In this document: piece by piece, positions 14,737 to 22,582 of the stretch | How the letters are laid out: each line of letters begins with the position of its first letter | How positions within the stretch are numbered: position 1 is the stretch's first letter | NCBI GenBank assembly: GCA_023423775.1 | Contig: JAFAEZ010000112.1 | Location: forward strand, 1 to 23,563 | Origin: Pseudomonadota bacterium | GTDB lineage: Bacteria; Pseudomonadota; Alphaproteobacteria; Sphingomonadales; Sphingomonadaceae | Direction of reading: 5' to 3' | Length of the DNA stretch: 23,563 nt | Translations under genes and position numbers: made by a program | Notes under the pieces: model-generated | The model's database searches: none | The model's input: only the letters and a program-made list of their open reading frames with translations | What the model was told of the DNA's origin: nothing

Positions 14737-15336
14737 CTTCGTAAGCGCGTCGCCGTAAGCGGCGCGCGCGTGGATCCGCTCCAGCCAGTCGGTGAGATTG
14801 GGACGGCGGGAATCGAGCCCGGCGCGGCTCCGTGCGGCCTCGAGCGGGAAGCTCATCATGATATCGGCGGCGGTGAATTCGTCGCCGGCGAACCAGTCGC
14901 GGGTGGCAAGCTCGCTTTCGAGCCAGTCGAGATGGCGGTCGAGCATTGCCTGGATCGGCGCCCGCGCCGGCTTGCCGAGCAGGCCCAGCCGGTTAATCAC
15001 CAGCAAGGCGAAGAGCGGCGGCATCATCGAGCCTTCGGCATAATGGAGGAAGTGGCGGTAGCGTAGCACCGCCTCGCGATTGGCGGGCGGGCCGAGGCGT
15101 CCACCGGCTTTCTCGACCAGATATTCGACGATCGCACCGGTCTCGGCGATCACCCGGCCTTCATCCTCGATTAGCGGGGCCTTACCGAGCGGATGGACGG
15201 CCTGGAGCTTGGCCGGCGCCAGCATCGTCTTGGCGTCGCGCTCGTAGCGCTTGACCTCATAAGGCAGCCCCAATTCCTCCAGCAGCCAGAGGATGCGCTG
15301 GGAGCGGCTGTTCTCGAGATGATGGACGATGATCAT
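14713..15336 (-). CDS. Glutathione S-transferase family protein
   Basis: This soluble 207-residue protein has the two-domain GST layout. The thioredoxin-like N-terminal domain covers residues 1-80, with HHLENSRSQRILWLLEELG at the active-site turn (Ser10 or Ser12 as the likely catalytic residue), the cis-Pro loop GKAPLIED around 51-58 and the glutathione gamma-Glu binding AETGAIVEYL around 64-73. An all-helical domain follows, with the folding motif FTAADIMMSFPLE around 154-166. The ATG overlaps the stop codon of the upstream ureohydrolase gene by four bases (ATGA), so the two are co-translated. The substrate cannot be told from sequence. Confidence 0.92.
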   Translation of the reverse strand: MIIVHHLENSRSQRILWLLEELGLPYEVKRYERDAKTMLAPAKLQAVHPLGKAPLIEDEGRVIAETGAIVEYLVEKAGGRLGPPANREAVLRYRHFLHYAEGSMMPPLFALLVINRLGLLGKPARAPIQAMLDRHLDWLESELATRDWFAGDEFTAADIMMSFPLEAARSRAGLDSRRPNLTDWLERIHARAAYGDALTKGGPYAYA

Positions 15337-16154
15337 GCGTTGTTCCGGACGCAGAGCGCCGCGATCTCCTTGACGAGCTTGGCGGCGAGAACGGCGGTGA
15401 CGCCATTTATGTCCCGCGCCGGATTATATTCGACGATGTCGGCGCCGACGATCGGCGCCTCAATCCGGTCCAGCACCGCGAGAAGCTCGCGCACCGAGAG
15501 GCCGCCGGGCTCGTGGTGCGAGACGCCGGGCGCATAAGCCGGATCGAAACCGTCGAGATCGATGCTGATGTAGAGCGGGCCGCCGGGGATGGGCACGCGA
15601 TCGGGCGCGAAATTGCGCATCTCGACGACCTCGACGCCGAAACGCGCGGCCTGCTCGCGGCAGTGGCGGTTCATCGTGCGGATGCCGACCTGGACCAGCT
15701 TGCCGGCGAGGCCGCGCTCCATGATCCGCGCGAACGGCGAGGCATGCGAGCGCGGATCACCCTCGAAATCGTCATAGAGATCGGGATGGGCGTCGAAATG
15801 GAGGATGCTGACGGGCCCCATGGCGGCCGCCACCCCCTCGACCGCCGGAAAGCTGATCGAATGATCGCCGCCGAGCACCAGAGGCACGGCCCCATCGCGG
15901 ACTGCTTGCGCTACGGCGGCGGAGATCAGGGCGGCATCGCCCTCCGCCTCCGCCAGAGCGAGATCGCCATGATCCTCCAGCGCAATGTCGAGGCCGAGCT
16001 CGGCGCCCGATTCGGCGGCGGCATTGCCATGGTCCGAATGGAGCGCCGCGCGGATCAGTGGCGGGGCGGCGGCCGAGCCGCGCAGGAATGAGCTGTGGCT
16101 ATCGGTCGGGGCGCCGATCAGGCGCAGTCGCTGGCGGATCTGGGTGTCGGACAT
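15333..16154 (-). CDS. Arginase/agmatinase-family ureohydrolase
   Basis: This 273-residue enzyme hydrolyses a guanidino-type C-N bond with two Mn2+ ions. All metal ligands are present: GGDHS (His98), DAHPDLYDD (Asp121, His123, Asp125) and SIDLDGFDP (Asp199, Asp201). SHASPF at 136-141 stands where agmatinases have HGTPF. The C-terminal VEYNPARD matches the usual VE(Y/F)NP-D block. The ATG at 16154 has AAGGGAG five bases upstream. It could be arginase, agmatinase or another ureohydrolase; the substrate loops do not decide it for me. It is the first gene of a two-gene operon with GST and is divergent from the MFS gene. Confidence 0.9.
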   Translation of the reverse strand: MSDTQIRQRLRLIGAPTDSHSSFLRGSAAAPPLIRAALHSDHGNAAAESGAELGLDIALEDHGDLALAEAEGDAALISAAVAQAVRDGAVPLVLGGDHSISFPAVEGVAAAMGPVSILHFDAHPDLYDDFEGDPRSHASPFARIMERGLAGKLVQVGIRTMNRHCREQAARFGVEVVEMRNFAPDRVPIPGGPLYISIDLDGFDPAYAPGVSHHEPGGLSVRELLAVLDRIEAPIVGADIVEYNPARDINGVTAVLAAKLVKEIAALCVRNNA

Positions 16155-16233
16155 GGTGTCTCCCTTGGCCGCGCCGGGTTTGGCGACGCAGACGGCGCTT
16201 GTCCAGCGCAGCGGGAAGCGCCAAGGCCGCGGC

Positions 16234-17454
16234 ATGACCACCGACCAACCGAACCACAGCTGGCGCGGCCCCGGGATGCGCGAGTTCGTCGCGCTGATGG
16301 CCGCACTGATGGCGTCCAATGCGCTGGCCATCGACGCCATGCTTCCGGCCCTGCCGGCGATCGGGCACGCGCTCGGCGTGGGCGAGGACAATCGGCGCCA
16401 GCTCGTCATCACCGCCTATCTGATCGGCTTCGGAATCGCCCAGCTGGCTTATGGGCCGCTGTCGGACCGGTTCGGCCGCAAGGCTCTGCTGATCGGCAGC
16501 CTGGCCTGCTACGCCGCCTTCGCGACCCTCGCCGGGCTTGCCGCGAGCTTCCCCCTGCTGCTCGCCGCCCGCATGCTCCAGGGCATGGCCGCCGCCGGCA
16601 GCCGCGTGCTGGTGATGGCGATCGTGCGTGACCGCTATCACGGTTCGGCGATGGCCCGCGTCATGTCGCTGACGATGATCGTCTTCATGATCGTGCCAGT
16701 GCTCGCCCCCGCTTTCGGCCAGGCGACGCTCGCCGTTGCTAGCTGGCGGCACATCTTCATCGGGTTGGCGGCTTATGCGCTGGTGCTGATGCTGTGGTCG
16801 GCCTGGCGCTTGCCCGAGACGCTGACGGCGGAGCGGCGGCGGTCGCTATCGGCAGCCCATATCGGCGAGGCGATCGTTGCTACTCTCGGCGCGCGCCAAT
16901 CGATCGGCAACACGCTTGCTTTGACCCTCGCGTTCGGCGGCTTGCTCGGCTTCATCAACTCGATCCAGCAGATCGTGTTCGACGTGTTCGGCCGGCCCGA
17001 GCTGATCGCTTTGGTGTTCGCCTGCATCGCCGGGCCGATGGCGCTCGCTTCCTATGCCAATTCGCGGCTGGTGATGCGGCTCGGATCGCGACGCATCCTG
17101 CTGACCGCGCTGGCCGCGTTCAGCGCCACGGCGCTCTTTCATATGGTCGCGGGTGCATTGTTCGGCGAAACGATCTGGAGTTTCGTCGTTTTGCAGGCGC
17201 TGACCATGGCTTGCTTCGGGCTGGTCGGTGCCAATGCCAGCGCCCTGGCGATGGAACCGCTCGGCCATGTCGCCGGCACGGCCTCCGCCGTCCAGGGCCT
17301 GATCAGCACGATCGGCGGGGCATTGATCGGACTGGCGATCGGCCAGGCGTTCGACGGCACGACGGCCCCGCTCCTGGCCGGCTTCACCCTGTGCGGCGCG
17401 CTGGCGTTCGCAATGGCCTATTGGGCTAATCGCACGGCCGCCGTCGCCGAGTAA
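16234..17454 (+). CDS. MFS drug-resistance transporter, Bcr/CflA type
   Basis: This 406-residue inner-membrane protein has about 12 hydrophobic helices. Helix 1 carries NALAIDAMLPALPAIG, the acidic-plus-LPALP pattern of the Bcr/CflA drug:H+ antiporter group, and loop 2-3 has the MFS motif A GPLSDRFGRK. The helix 4 Arg (AARMLQGMAAAGSR) and the helix 5 Pro-rich motif C region (IVPVLAPAFGQ) are present. The ATG at 16234 has only a weak AAGG seven bases upstream. The frame stays open upstream, but that part is antisense to the ureohydrolase gene. Export of chloramphenicol, bicyclomycin or sulfonamide-like compounds is only a family-level guess. Its stop codon forms part of the recA terminator. 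Confidence 0.9.
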   Translation: MTTDQPNHSWRGPGMREFVALMAALMASNALAIDAMLPALPAIGHALGVGEDNRRQLVITAYLIGFGIAQLAYGPLSDRFGRKALLIGSLACYAAFATLAGLAASFPLLLAARMLQGMAAAGSRVLVMAIVRDRYHGSAMARVMSLTMIVFMIVPVLAPAFGQATLAVASWRHIFIGLAAYALVLMLWSAWRLPETLTAERRRSLSAAHIGEAIVATLGARQSIGNTLALTLAFGGLLGFINSIQQIVFDVFGRPELIALVFACIAGPMALASYANSRLVMRLGSRRILLTALAAFSATALFHMVAGALFGETIWSFVVLQALTMACFGLVGANASALAMEPLGHVAGTASAVQGLISTIGGALIGLAIGQAFDGTTAPLLAGFTLCGALAFAMAYWANRTAAVAE

Positions 17455-17484
17455 AAAAGGGGCCGGGCAGCGCCCGACCCCTTT
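17453..17484. terminator. Bidirectional terminator between MFS gene and recA
   Basis: AAAGGGG-C-CGGGC (17456-17468), loop AGC, GCCCG-A-CCCCTTT (17472-17484) makes a 12-bp stem with one mismatch. Read on the minus strand it is followed by six Ts (17453-17458), a good intrinsic terminator for recA. On the plus strand the T-run is only three. The A-run overlaps the TAA stop of the MFS gene. Confidence 0.85.
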
Positions 17485-17508
17485 GGGAAGCTGAGATGCC
17501 GGAACGGC

Positions 17509-18582
17509 TCAGACGTCGTCTTCGGCGTCCGGACCAGTCATCAACGCCTCGGCCACTTCCTCCGTCTTGCCGCGGATCGCGCCCTCGAGCTTGGCCATCA
17601 GCTCGGGATTCTCCTTGAGGAAGGTCTTGGCATTCTCGCGGCCCTGGCCGATGCGGACGCTGTCATAGCTGAACCATGCGCCCGATTTCTCGACCAGGCC
17701 CGCCTTGACGCCGAGATCGAGGATCTCGCCGATTTTCGAGATGCCCTCGCCATACATGATGTCGAACTCGACCTGCTTGAACGGCGGCGCAACCTTGTTC
17801 TTCACCACCTTCACGCGGGTCGTGTTGCCGACGATATCGTCGCGATCCTTGATCTGGCCGGTGCGGCGGATGTCGAGGCGGACCGAGGCGTAGAATTTGA
17901 GCGCGTTGCCGCCCGTCGTCGTCTCGGGATTGCCGTACATCACGCCGATCTTCATGCGCAGCTGGTTGATGAAGATGACGATGCATTTGGACTTGGAGAT
18001 GGAGCCGGTGAGCTTGCGAAGCGACTGGCTCATCAGGCGCGCCTGCAGGCCGACATGGCTGTCGCCCATCTCGCCCTCGATCTCCGCGCGGGGAACCAGC
18101 GCCGCCACCGAGTCCACGACCAGCACGTCGATCGCGTTCGAGCGGACCAGGGTATCGGTAATCTCGAGCGCCTGCTCGCCGGTGTCGGGCTGCGACACGA
18201 TCAACTCGTCGACGTCGACGCCCAGCTTCTTGGCATAGACCGGGTCGAGAGCGTGCTCGGCGTCGACGAACGCGGCGGTGCCGCCGTTGCGCTGCGCCTC
18301 GGCGATGACGTGGAGCGCAAGCGTGGTCTTACCCGAGCTTTCCGGCCCGTAGACCTCGATCACGCGGCCGCGCGGCAGGCCGCCGATGCCGAGCGCGATA
18401 TCGAGACCGAGCGAGCCGGTGGAAATGGCTTCGATCTGGATCGCTTCGCGCGATCCCAATTTCATTGCCGACCCCTTGCCGAATGCGCGGTCGATCTGCG
18501 CCAGCGCGGCGTCGAGGGCTTTTTGCTTGTCCATATTCTCAGAATTCCTGTCGGATCCAACGACTTTCAGCGATGCTGCCAT
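17509..18582 (-). CDS. recA: Recombinase RecA
   Basis: RecA forms filaments on single-stranded DNA for strand exchange and triggers LexA self-cleavage. The 357-residue form has Walker A GPESSGKT at 79-86, a conserved VDAEHALDP block, Walker B LVVDSVAALVPRAE, loop L1 region EGEMGDSHVGLQAR, FINQLRMKIGVMYGNPETTTGGNALKFYASVR covering L2, and the acidic C-terminus (DAEDDV). The ATG at 18582 is preferred: GGGAAGG lies eight bases before it. A second start, MDKQKALDAAL at 18534, gives 341 residues but has no good ribosome binding site. The gene has its own promoter region upstream and a strong terminator downstream. Confidence 0.97.
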   Translation of the reverse strand: MAASLKVVGSDRNSENMDKQKALDAALAQIDRAFGKGSAMKLGSREAIQIEAISTGSLGLDIALGIGGLPRGRVIEVYGPESSGKTTLALHVIAEAQRNGGTAAFVDAEHALDPVYAKKLGVDVDELIVSQPDTGEQALEITDTLVRSNAIDVLVVDSVAALVPRAEIEGEMGDSHVGLQARLMSQSLRKLTGSISKSKCIVIFINQLRMKIGVMYGNPETTTGGNALKFYASVRLDIRRTGQIKDRDDIVGNTTRVKVVKNKVAPPFKQVEFDIMYGEGISKIGEILDLGVKAGLVEKSGAWFSYDSVRIGQGRENAKTFLKENPELMAKLEGAIRGKTEEVAEALMTGPDAEDDV

Positions 18583-18633
18583 GGTCAAGCCCTTCCCTAT
18601 GGTGTCCGCGTCGGCCATTCAACGCATGACTGT

Positions 18634-18662
18634 TGCGTACATGCTTTGTTCCACAGGAACAA
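18634..18662 (-). promoter_or_regulatory. Candidate recA promoter with palindrome, possible LexA operator
   Basis: On the minus strand TTGTTC (18657-18662) and TACGCA (18634-18639) are 17 bases apart and could be -35 and -10, leaving a leader of about 45 bases. A perfect inverted repeat, TTGTTCC and GGAACAA around three bases (18646-18662), covers the -35 side. GAAC, seven bases, GTAC (18637-18651) is one base off the GAAC-N7-GAAC (GTTC-N7-GTTC) SOS box of alphaproteobacteria. Confidence 0.5.
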
Positions 18663-18684
18663 GAGGGAAACAGCGCCGCCGATT

Positions 18685-18701
18685 GCATCCGATGCGGATG
18701 C
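18685..18701. repeat. Short inverted repeat downstream of the receiver gene
   Basis: GCATCC (18685-18690) and GGATGC (18696-18701) flank five bases. It lies four bases beyond the stop of the lone receiver gene. No T-run follows, so it is at best a weak, Rho-assisted end of the cckA-side transcript. Confidence 0.3.
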
Positions 18702-18705
18702 GGCT

Positions 18706-19071
18706 TCAGGCCTTTTGCTTGGCCGCGGCCAGAAGGGCCGGTTCGATCGCGTCGATCGTATAGGGCTTGGCAAGGACCGGGGCGTCGGCGTGGCGCGCGG
18801 GCGGCGGCTCGATATGGCCCCCGGTGGCGAGGATGAAAGGGATGTTCCGCTCCTCGAGCCGGTCCGCGACCGGCCAGACATGCTCGCCATTCTTCAGGTG
18901 AACGTCGATGATCGCGACGTCGAACCCGCCCTGATCGACTGCGGCGATCGCGTCGGCGACCGTCTCGCAAATGCCGGCCACCTTGTGCCCGAGAGAGTCG
19001 AGGAAGTCCTCCAGCATCATTGCGATCAGGGGTTCGTCTTCGACGATGAGAATTACGCGACTATCAGGCAT
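18706..19071 (-). CDS. Single-domain response regulator (receiver only)
   Basis: This 121-residue protein is a lone receiver domain with no output domain. The acidic pocket is Glu11-Asp12 (IVEDEP), the phospho-acceptor is Asp56 (AIIDVHL), the conserved Thr is Thr83 in FILATGGH and the Lys is Lys102 in LAKPY. The ATGG stretch resembles the FATGUY motif of alphaproteobacterial single-domain receivers, several of which act with HWE kinases in stress signalling; the match is partial. It starts 40 bases after the cckA stop on the same strand, so co-transcription is likely. No Shine-Dalgarno is obvious. It could be a phosphate sink or relay partner; its kinase is unknown. Confidence 0.88.
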   Translation of the reverse strand: MPDSRVILIVEDEPLIAMMLEDFLDSLGHKVAGICETVADAIAAVDQGGFDVAIIDVHLKNGEHVWPVADRLEERNIPFILATGGHIEPPPARHADAPVLAKPYTIDAIEPALLAAAKQKA

Positions 19072-19111
19072 GGACCCAGAATTAAGGCCATCCCCGCGAA
19101 AATCAAAAGAA

Positions 19112-21493
19112 TTATTTCGCCGCCAGCGCGTCGCGAGTGGCTTCGGCGAGCTTCTGGACCGAAAAGGGCTTGGCTAGAAAAGCAACGCGCTCGAGATCGA
19201 TCGACTTGCGCAACTGCTCCTCGGCATAGCCCGAGATGAACAGGATCGGCAGGTCGGGATGGCTCTTGCGCGCCTCGCGAACGGTGGTCGGCCCGTCCAT
19301 CGTCGGCATCACGACGTCGGAGATCATCAGATCGACGCCGCCTTCGCGAGCGAGGATCTCGAGCGCCGCCTCGCCATTCTCGGCGGTCAGCACCGTGTAG
19401 CCGTGGCGGGTGAGCGCGCGCTCGGCGACGGCGCGGACCATCGCCTCGTCCTCGACCAGCAGGATCGTGCCGGTGCCCCAGAGTTCGCCCGCACTCTCCT
19501 TCTTGAGCGAGCGCGCCGGCGCCGCCTCGGCATGGTGGACCGGCAGATAGATGGTGAAGGCAGTTCCCCGCCCCTCCTCGGATTCGGCGAAGATGAAGCC
19601 GCCCGATTGCTTGACGATGCCGTAGACCGTCGAGAGGCCGAGGCCGGTGCCCTTGCCGACTTCCTTGGTGGTGAAGAAGGGCTCGAAAATCTTGCCCAGC
19701 AGGCCAGAGGGAATGCCGGTGCCGGTGTCGCTGACGCGCAAAGCGGTATATTCGGCGACGGGCAGGATATCGCTGCCGATCTTGCGCGCCTCGTCGGCCG
19801 TCACGGCGAAGGTCTGCAGCGTCAGCGTGCCGCCGCCGGGCATCGCGTCGCGCGCGGTGACGGCGAGGTTGACGATCACCTGCTCGAGCTGGCCCGGGTC
19901 GGCGCGGACGGCGCCGAGATTGCGGCCGTGCTTCACCTGCAGCGTCACCGTCTCGCCGAGCAGGCGCTTCAACAGGTTCGAAACTTCGGCGATGACGTCG
20001 GGCAGCTGGAGCACCTGCGGCCGCAGAGTCTGCTGACGCGAGAAAGCGAGCAATTGCCGGGTCAGGCCGGCGGCGCGGTTCGAGTTGGAGCGGATCTGCT
20101 GGATGTCGTCATAATCGCTGTCGCCGGGCGTGTGGCGCATCAGCATGAGATCGCAATAGCCGAGGATCGCGGTCAGGATGTTGTTGAAATCGTGGGCGAC
20201 GCCCCCGGCGAGCTGGCCGACCGCCTGCATCTTGGTCGCCTGGGCGACCGGGCGCTTCAGGCGGGCGGCCTCGCTATTGTCCTTCAGCGACAGGATCACG
20301 GCCGCCTCGCCCAGGCCGCGCGTGCCGGCAATGGTGAGCGCCACCGGCTCCTCGACATTGTTACGTAGCCGCACGGCCATATCGGACGAAGCGGTCGGCC
20401 CGCGCGCGAAGCGGCGCACCGATTCGGACACCGCAGCCTTGTCCTCGTCGACGACGAGGTCGCCCGGATAGACCGGTTTGGCGTCGGCCGGCAGCCCTGC
20501 CGCCTTGCGGAATGCCTTGTTCAGATAGACGAAGCGGCCGTCCATATCGGCCAGCGCGAGACCGAGTGGAATGAAATCGAGCAACGCGTTGAGATTGCCG
20601 CCTTCCTCCGATCCGAGCCGCGCCAGACCCGCCCCGCTGTCGTCGAGCATCAGGAACAGCATCACCGGCTCATGCCCTTCGGCGACAGGGATCTGGACGA
20701 TGCGCAGCGGCGTGCCGCCAGCGCCCTCGGCGAGGAAATGGAAGCCCCCATCCTCTGTCGCCCCGATCAATTCGACCAGCGGCGTGCCGATCGTCACCGC
20801 GTCTGCCTCGCCCACCGCGCGGGCGGCGAAGGCCCGGTTGGCGCCGATCAGAACCCCTTCGCCGTCGGCCAAGGCGGCCAGCACGCCAGCCTCGCCGAGC
20901 CTGCGGCCGACCTCGCCGCCGATCTGCTTCTGGACCTGCCGCACGAGATCGAGGTCCTCGGCGCGGCTGAAGGTCCACAGCAGGTGATCGTCGCCGAGCC
21001 CGACGCAGGTCACTTCGACGCGCAGCACCAGGCTGTCGATGCGCAGCCGCGGAAGTGTTGCGCGGCCGTCGCGGCGCGCGGCGGCTGCGGTGCGCCGCAG
21101 GCCTTGAACCTCCTCATCGCCGAGCGGAAAGGCGGTCGGCACGGCCTGGCCGAACCATTCCCAGTAGAAGGCGTTCGCTGCCACCATCGTATCGGCCGCG
21201 TCGGTGATAGCGCTGGCTAGCGGAGAGGCGTCGAGCGCTGCACGCAGCAAGGCCGTGTCCGGACGGGGCGACGAATCGGCGGGCATCGTCGGAGCGGTGG
21301 ACGGCCGCATCAGCAGGAGCAGCGCGCCCAGTCCCGCTAGACCGGCGAGGAACGCCCCCGCAAACAGGCGGTCACCGACCAGCCACAGCAGGCCGGCTGC
21401 CGAGCCGACGGCAAGCGCGACCGCGAGGGCGATCAAGGCGGGGTTGCTCCGGCGGTGGGGCAAAGAGGCGGTGGCGGTCGGCATGGGTCGCAC
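19112..21493 (-). CDS. cckA: CckA-type hybrid sensor histidine kinase
   Basis: CckA phosphorylates or dephosphorylates the CtrA phosphorelay through ChpT in alphaproteobacteria. The 793-residue protein has two membrane helices (about 18-40 and 43-62), PAS-like regions (about 80-175, 195-280 and 295-400), the H-box GGVAHDFNN with His434, the ATPase domain with DTGTGIP at 589-595, FEPFFTTK at 603-610 and GTGLGL at 615-620, and a receiver at 676-790 with Asp726 and Lys775. SGYAEEQL in the receiver is typical of CckA. The N-box reads NLAVTARDAM at 542-551: Thr546 stands where Asn is expected. The GTG at 21493 has GGAGG six bases upstream; the ATG at 21484 is an alternative with GAGG eight bases upstream. 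Confidence 0.88.
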   Translation of the reverse strand: MRPMPTATASLPHRRSNPALIALAVALAVGSAAGLLWLVGDRLFAGAFLAGLAGLGALLLLMRPSTAPTMPADSSPRPDTALLRAALDASPLASAITDAADTMVAANAFYWEWFGQAVPTAFPLGDEEVQGLRRTAAAARRDGRATLPRLRIDSLVLRVEVTCVGLGDDHLLWTFSRAEDLDLVRQVQKQIGGEVGRRLGEAGVLAALADGEGVLIGANRAFAARAVGEADAVTIGTPLVELIGATEDGGFHFLAEGAGGTPLRIVQIPVAEGHEPVMLFLMLDDSGAGLARLGSEEGGNLNALLDFIPLGLALADMDGRFVYLNKAFRKAAGLPADAKPVYPGDLVVDEDKAAVSESVRRFARGPTASSDMAVRLRNNVEEPVALTIAGTRGLGEAAVILSLKDNSEAARLKRPVAQATKMQAVGQLAGGVAHDFNNILTAILGYCDLMLMRHTPGDSDYDDIQQIRSNSNRAAGLTRQLLAFSRQQTLRPQVLQLPDVIAEVSNLLKRLLGETVTLQVKHGRNLGAVRADPGQLEQVIVNLAVTARDAMPGGGTLTLQTFAVTADEARKIGSDILPVAEYTALRVSDTGTGIPSGLLGKIFEPFFTTKEVGKGTGLGLSTVYGIVKQSGGFIFAESEEGRGTAFTIYLPVHHAEAAPARSLKKESAGELWGTGTILLVEDEAMVRAVAERALTRHGYTVLTAENGEAALEILAREGGVDLMISDVVMPTMDGPTTVREARKSHPDLPILFISGYAEEQLRKSIDLERVAFLAKPFSVQKLAEATRDALAAK

Positions 21494-21537
21494 CTCAATC
21501 CTCCGGCGCCCGGCCCCGCGTCAAGCGGCGCGGACGA

Positions 21538-22107
21538 TCAGAACTGGGCCAGGCGCTGCTTGCGTCGGCGCCATTTGCGTCCGATCCACCAGCGCCACCC
21601 GAATGAGGCGATCAGATAGCCGAGCGCCGCACCGACCGCGGAGATTACGACGAGGCCCAAGGCGGTGGCGGGTGCCGCATCCGAAAGCAGCCATTGCAGC
21701 CAATCCACCGCCCGCGAATCCACGTGGCGGTTGAGCGGCTGCGCCTCGGTCATCGCATCGAGCCGCAGCAAATAGCTGCCGATCCAGTAAGCCGCGATCC
21801 AGATCGGCGGCGTGGTCAGCGGGTTCGTGATGAAGGTGGTGAGCGCGGCGACCGGCACGTTGGCCCGGCTCGGCAGCGCCAGCAAGGCCGCGAACACCGT
21901 CTGCGCGACCGGAATCATGACCCCGACGATCACACCAAGCGCCACGCCACGCGGCACCGAGCGGCGGTGGAAGCGCCATAATTCGGGCAGCAGGATGCGA
22001 TGCGCGATCGGGCGCAGCCAGCGGATATTCTCGAACGTCTCGCGCGTCGGCATGTTGCGCGTCGTCCAGGCGTGGATCCGCTCGAGCATCGGCACGGACT
22101 CAGCCAC
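21538..22107 (-). CDS. DUF2062 membrane protein
   Basis: This 189-residue inner-membrane protein matches the DUF2062 family, whose function is not known to me. After a charged N-terminal part there are hydrophobic segments at about 53-78, 88-114 and 147-167, including the family-like TFITNPLTTPPIWIAAYWIG. The C-terminus is basic (GRKWRRRKQRLAQF) and probably cytosolic. The GTG at 22107 overlaps the smpB end by eight bases; an ATG at 22089 is an alternative. Neither has a clear Shine-Dalgarno, so coupling to smpB translation is likely. It lies 44 bases before cckA. Confidence 0.8.
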   Translation of the reverse strand: MAESVPMLERIHAWTTRNMPTRETFENIRWLRPIAHRILLPELWRFHRRSVPRGVALGVIVGVMIPVAQTVFAALLALPSRANVPVAALTTFITNPLTTPPIWIAAYWIGSYLLRLDAMTEAQPLNRHVDSRAVDWLQWLLSDAAPATALGLVVISAVGAALGYLIASFGWRWWIGRKWRRRKQRLAQF

Positions 22108-22582
22108 GTTCGCGCAGCAGGCGGCCCTGCTCCCTCTTCCAGTCCTTCTCTTTCTCGTGAGCGCGCTTGTCGGGCGCCTTGCGGCCCTTGGCGAGCGCGA
22201 GCTCGACCTTGGCCCGCCCGCGGCCGTTGAAATAGATCGAGAGCGGGACGAGCGTCATGCCGAGCCGCGCCACCGCGCCGTGCAGCTTGGCGATCTGGCG
22301 GTGATTGAGCAGCAATTTGCGCGGCCGCTTGGGTTCGTGGTTGAAGCGGTTGCCGTGGCTGAATTCGGGGATATTGGCGTTGATCAGCCACACCTCGTCA
22401 CCCTTCACTTCGGCATAGCTTTCGGCGATCGAGCCCTCGCCGCCGCGCAGCGCCTTCACCTCGGTTCCGGTGAGCGCGATTCCAGCCTCATATTTGTCCT
22501 CGATCGCATAGTCGTAGCGCGCGCGCCGGTTCTCGGCGACGATCTTCTGCTTGTCGAATTCTTCGGTGCGCGGCCTGGCCAA
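22100..22582 (-). CDS. smpB: SsrA-binding protein SmpB
   Basis: SmpB binds tmRNA and brings it to stalled ribosomes for trans-translation. The 160-residue protein has VAENRRARYDYAIEDKYEAG, GTEVKALRGGEGSIAESY and LVPLSIYFNGRGRAKVELALAKGRK, all characteristic, plus the basic C-terminal tail (DKRAHEKEKDWKREQGRLLRE) that occupies the mRNA channel. The start is a TTG at 22582 immediately after the dapA TAG; no in-frame ATG exists before the core, and AGGA lies nine bases upstream. Expression is therefore probably coupled to dapA. No tmRNA gene lies in this window. Confidence 0.95.
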   Translation of the reverse strand: MARPRTEEFDKQKIVAENRRARYDYAIEDKYEAGIALTGTEVKALRGGEGSIAESYAEVKGDEVWLINANIPEFSHGNRFNHEPKRPRKLLLNHRQIAKLHGAVARLGMTLVPLSIYFNGRGRAKVELALAKGRKAPDKRAHEKEKDWKREQGRLLRERG

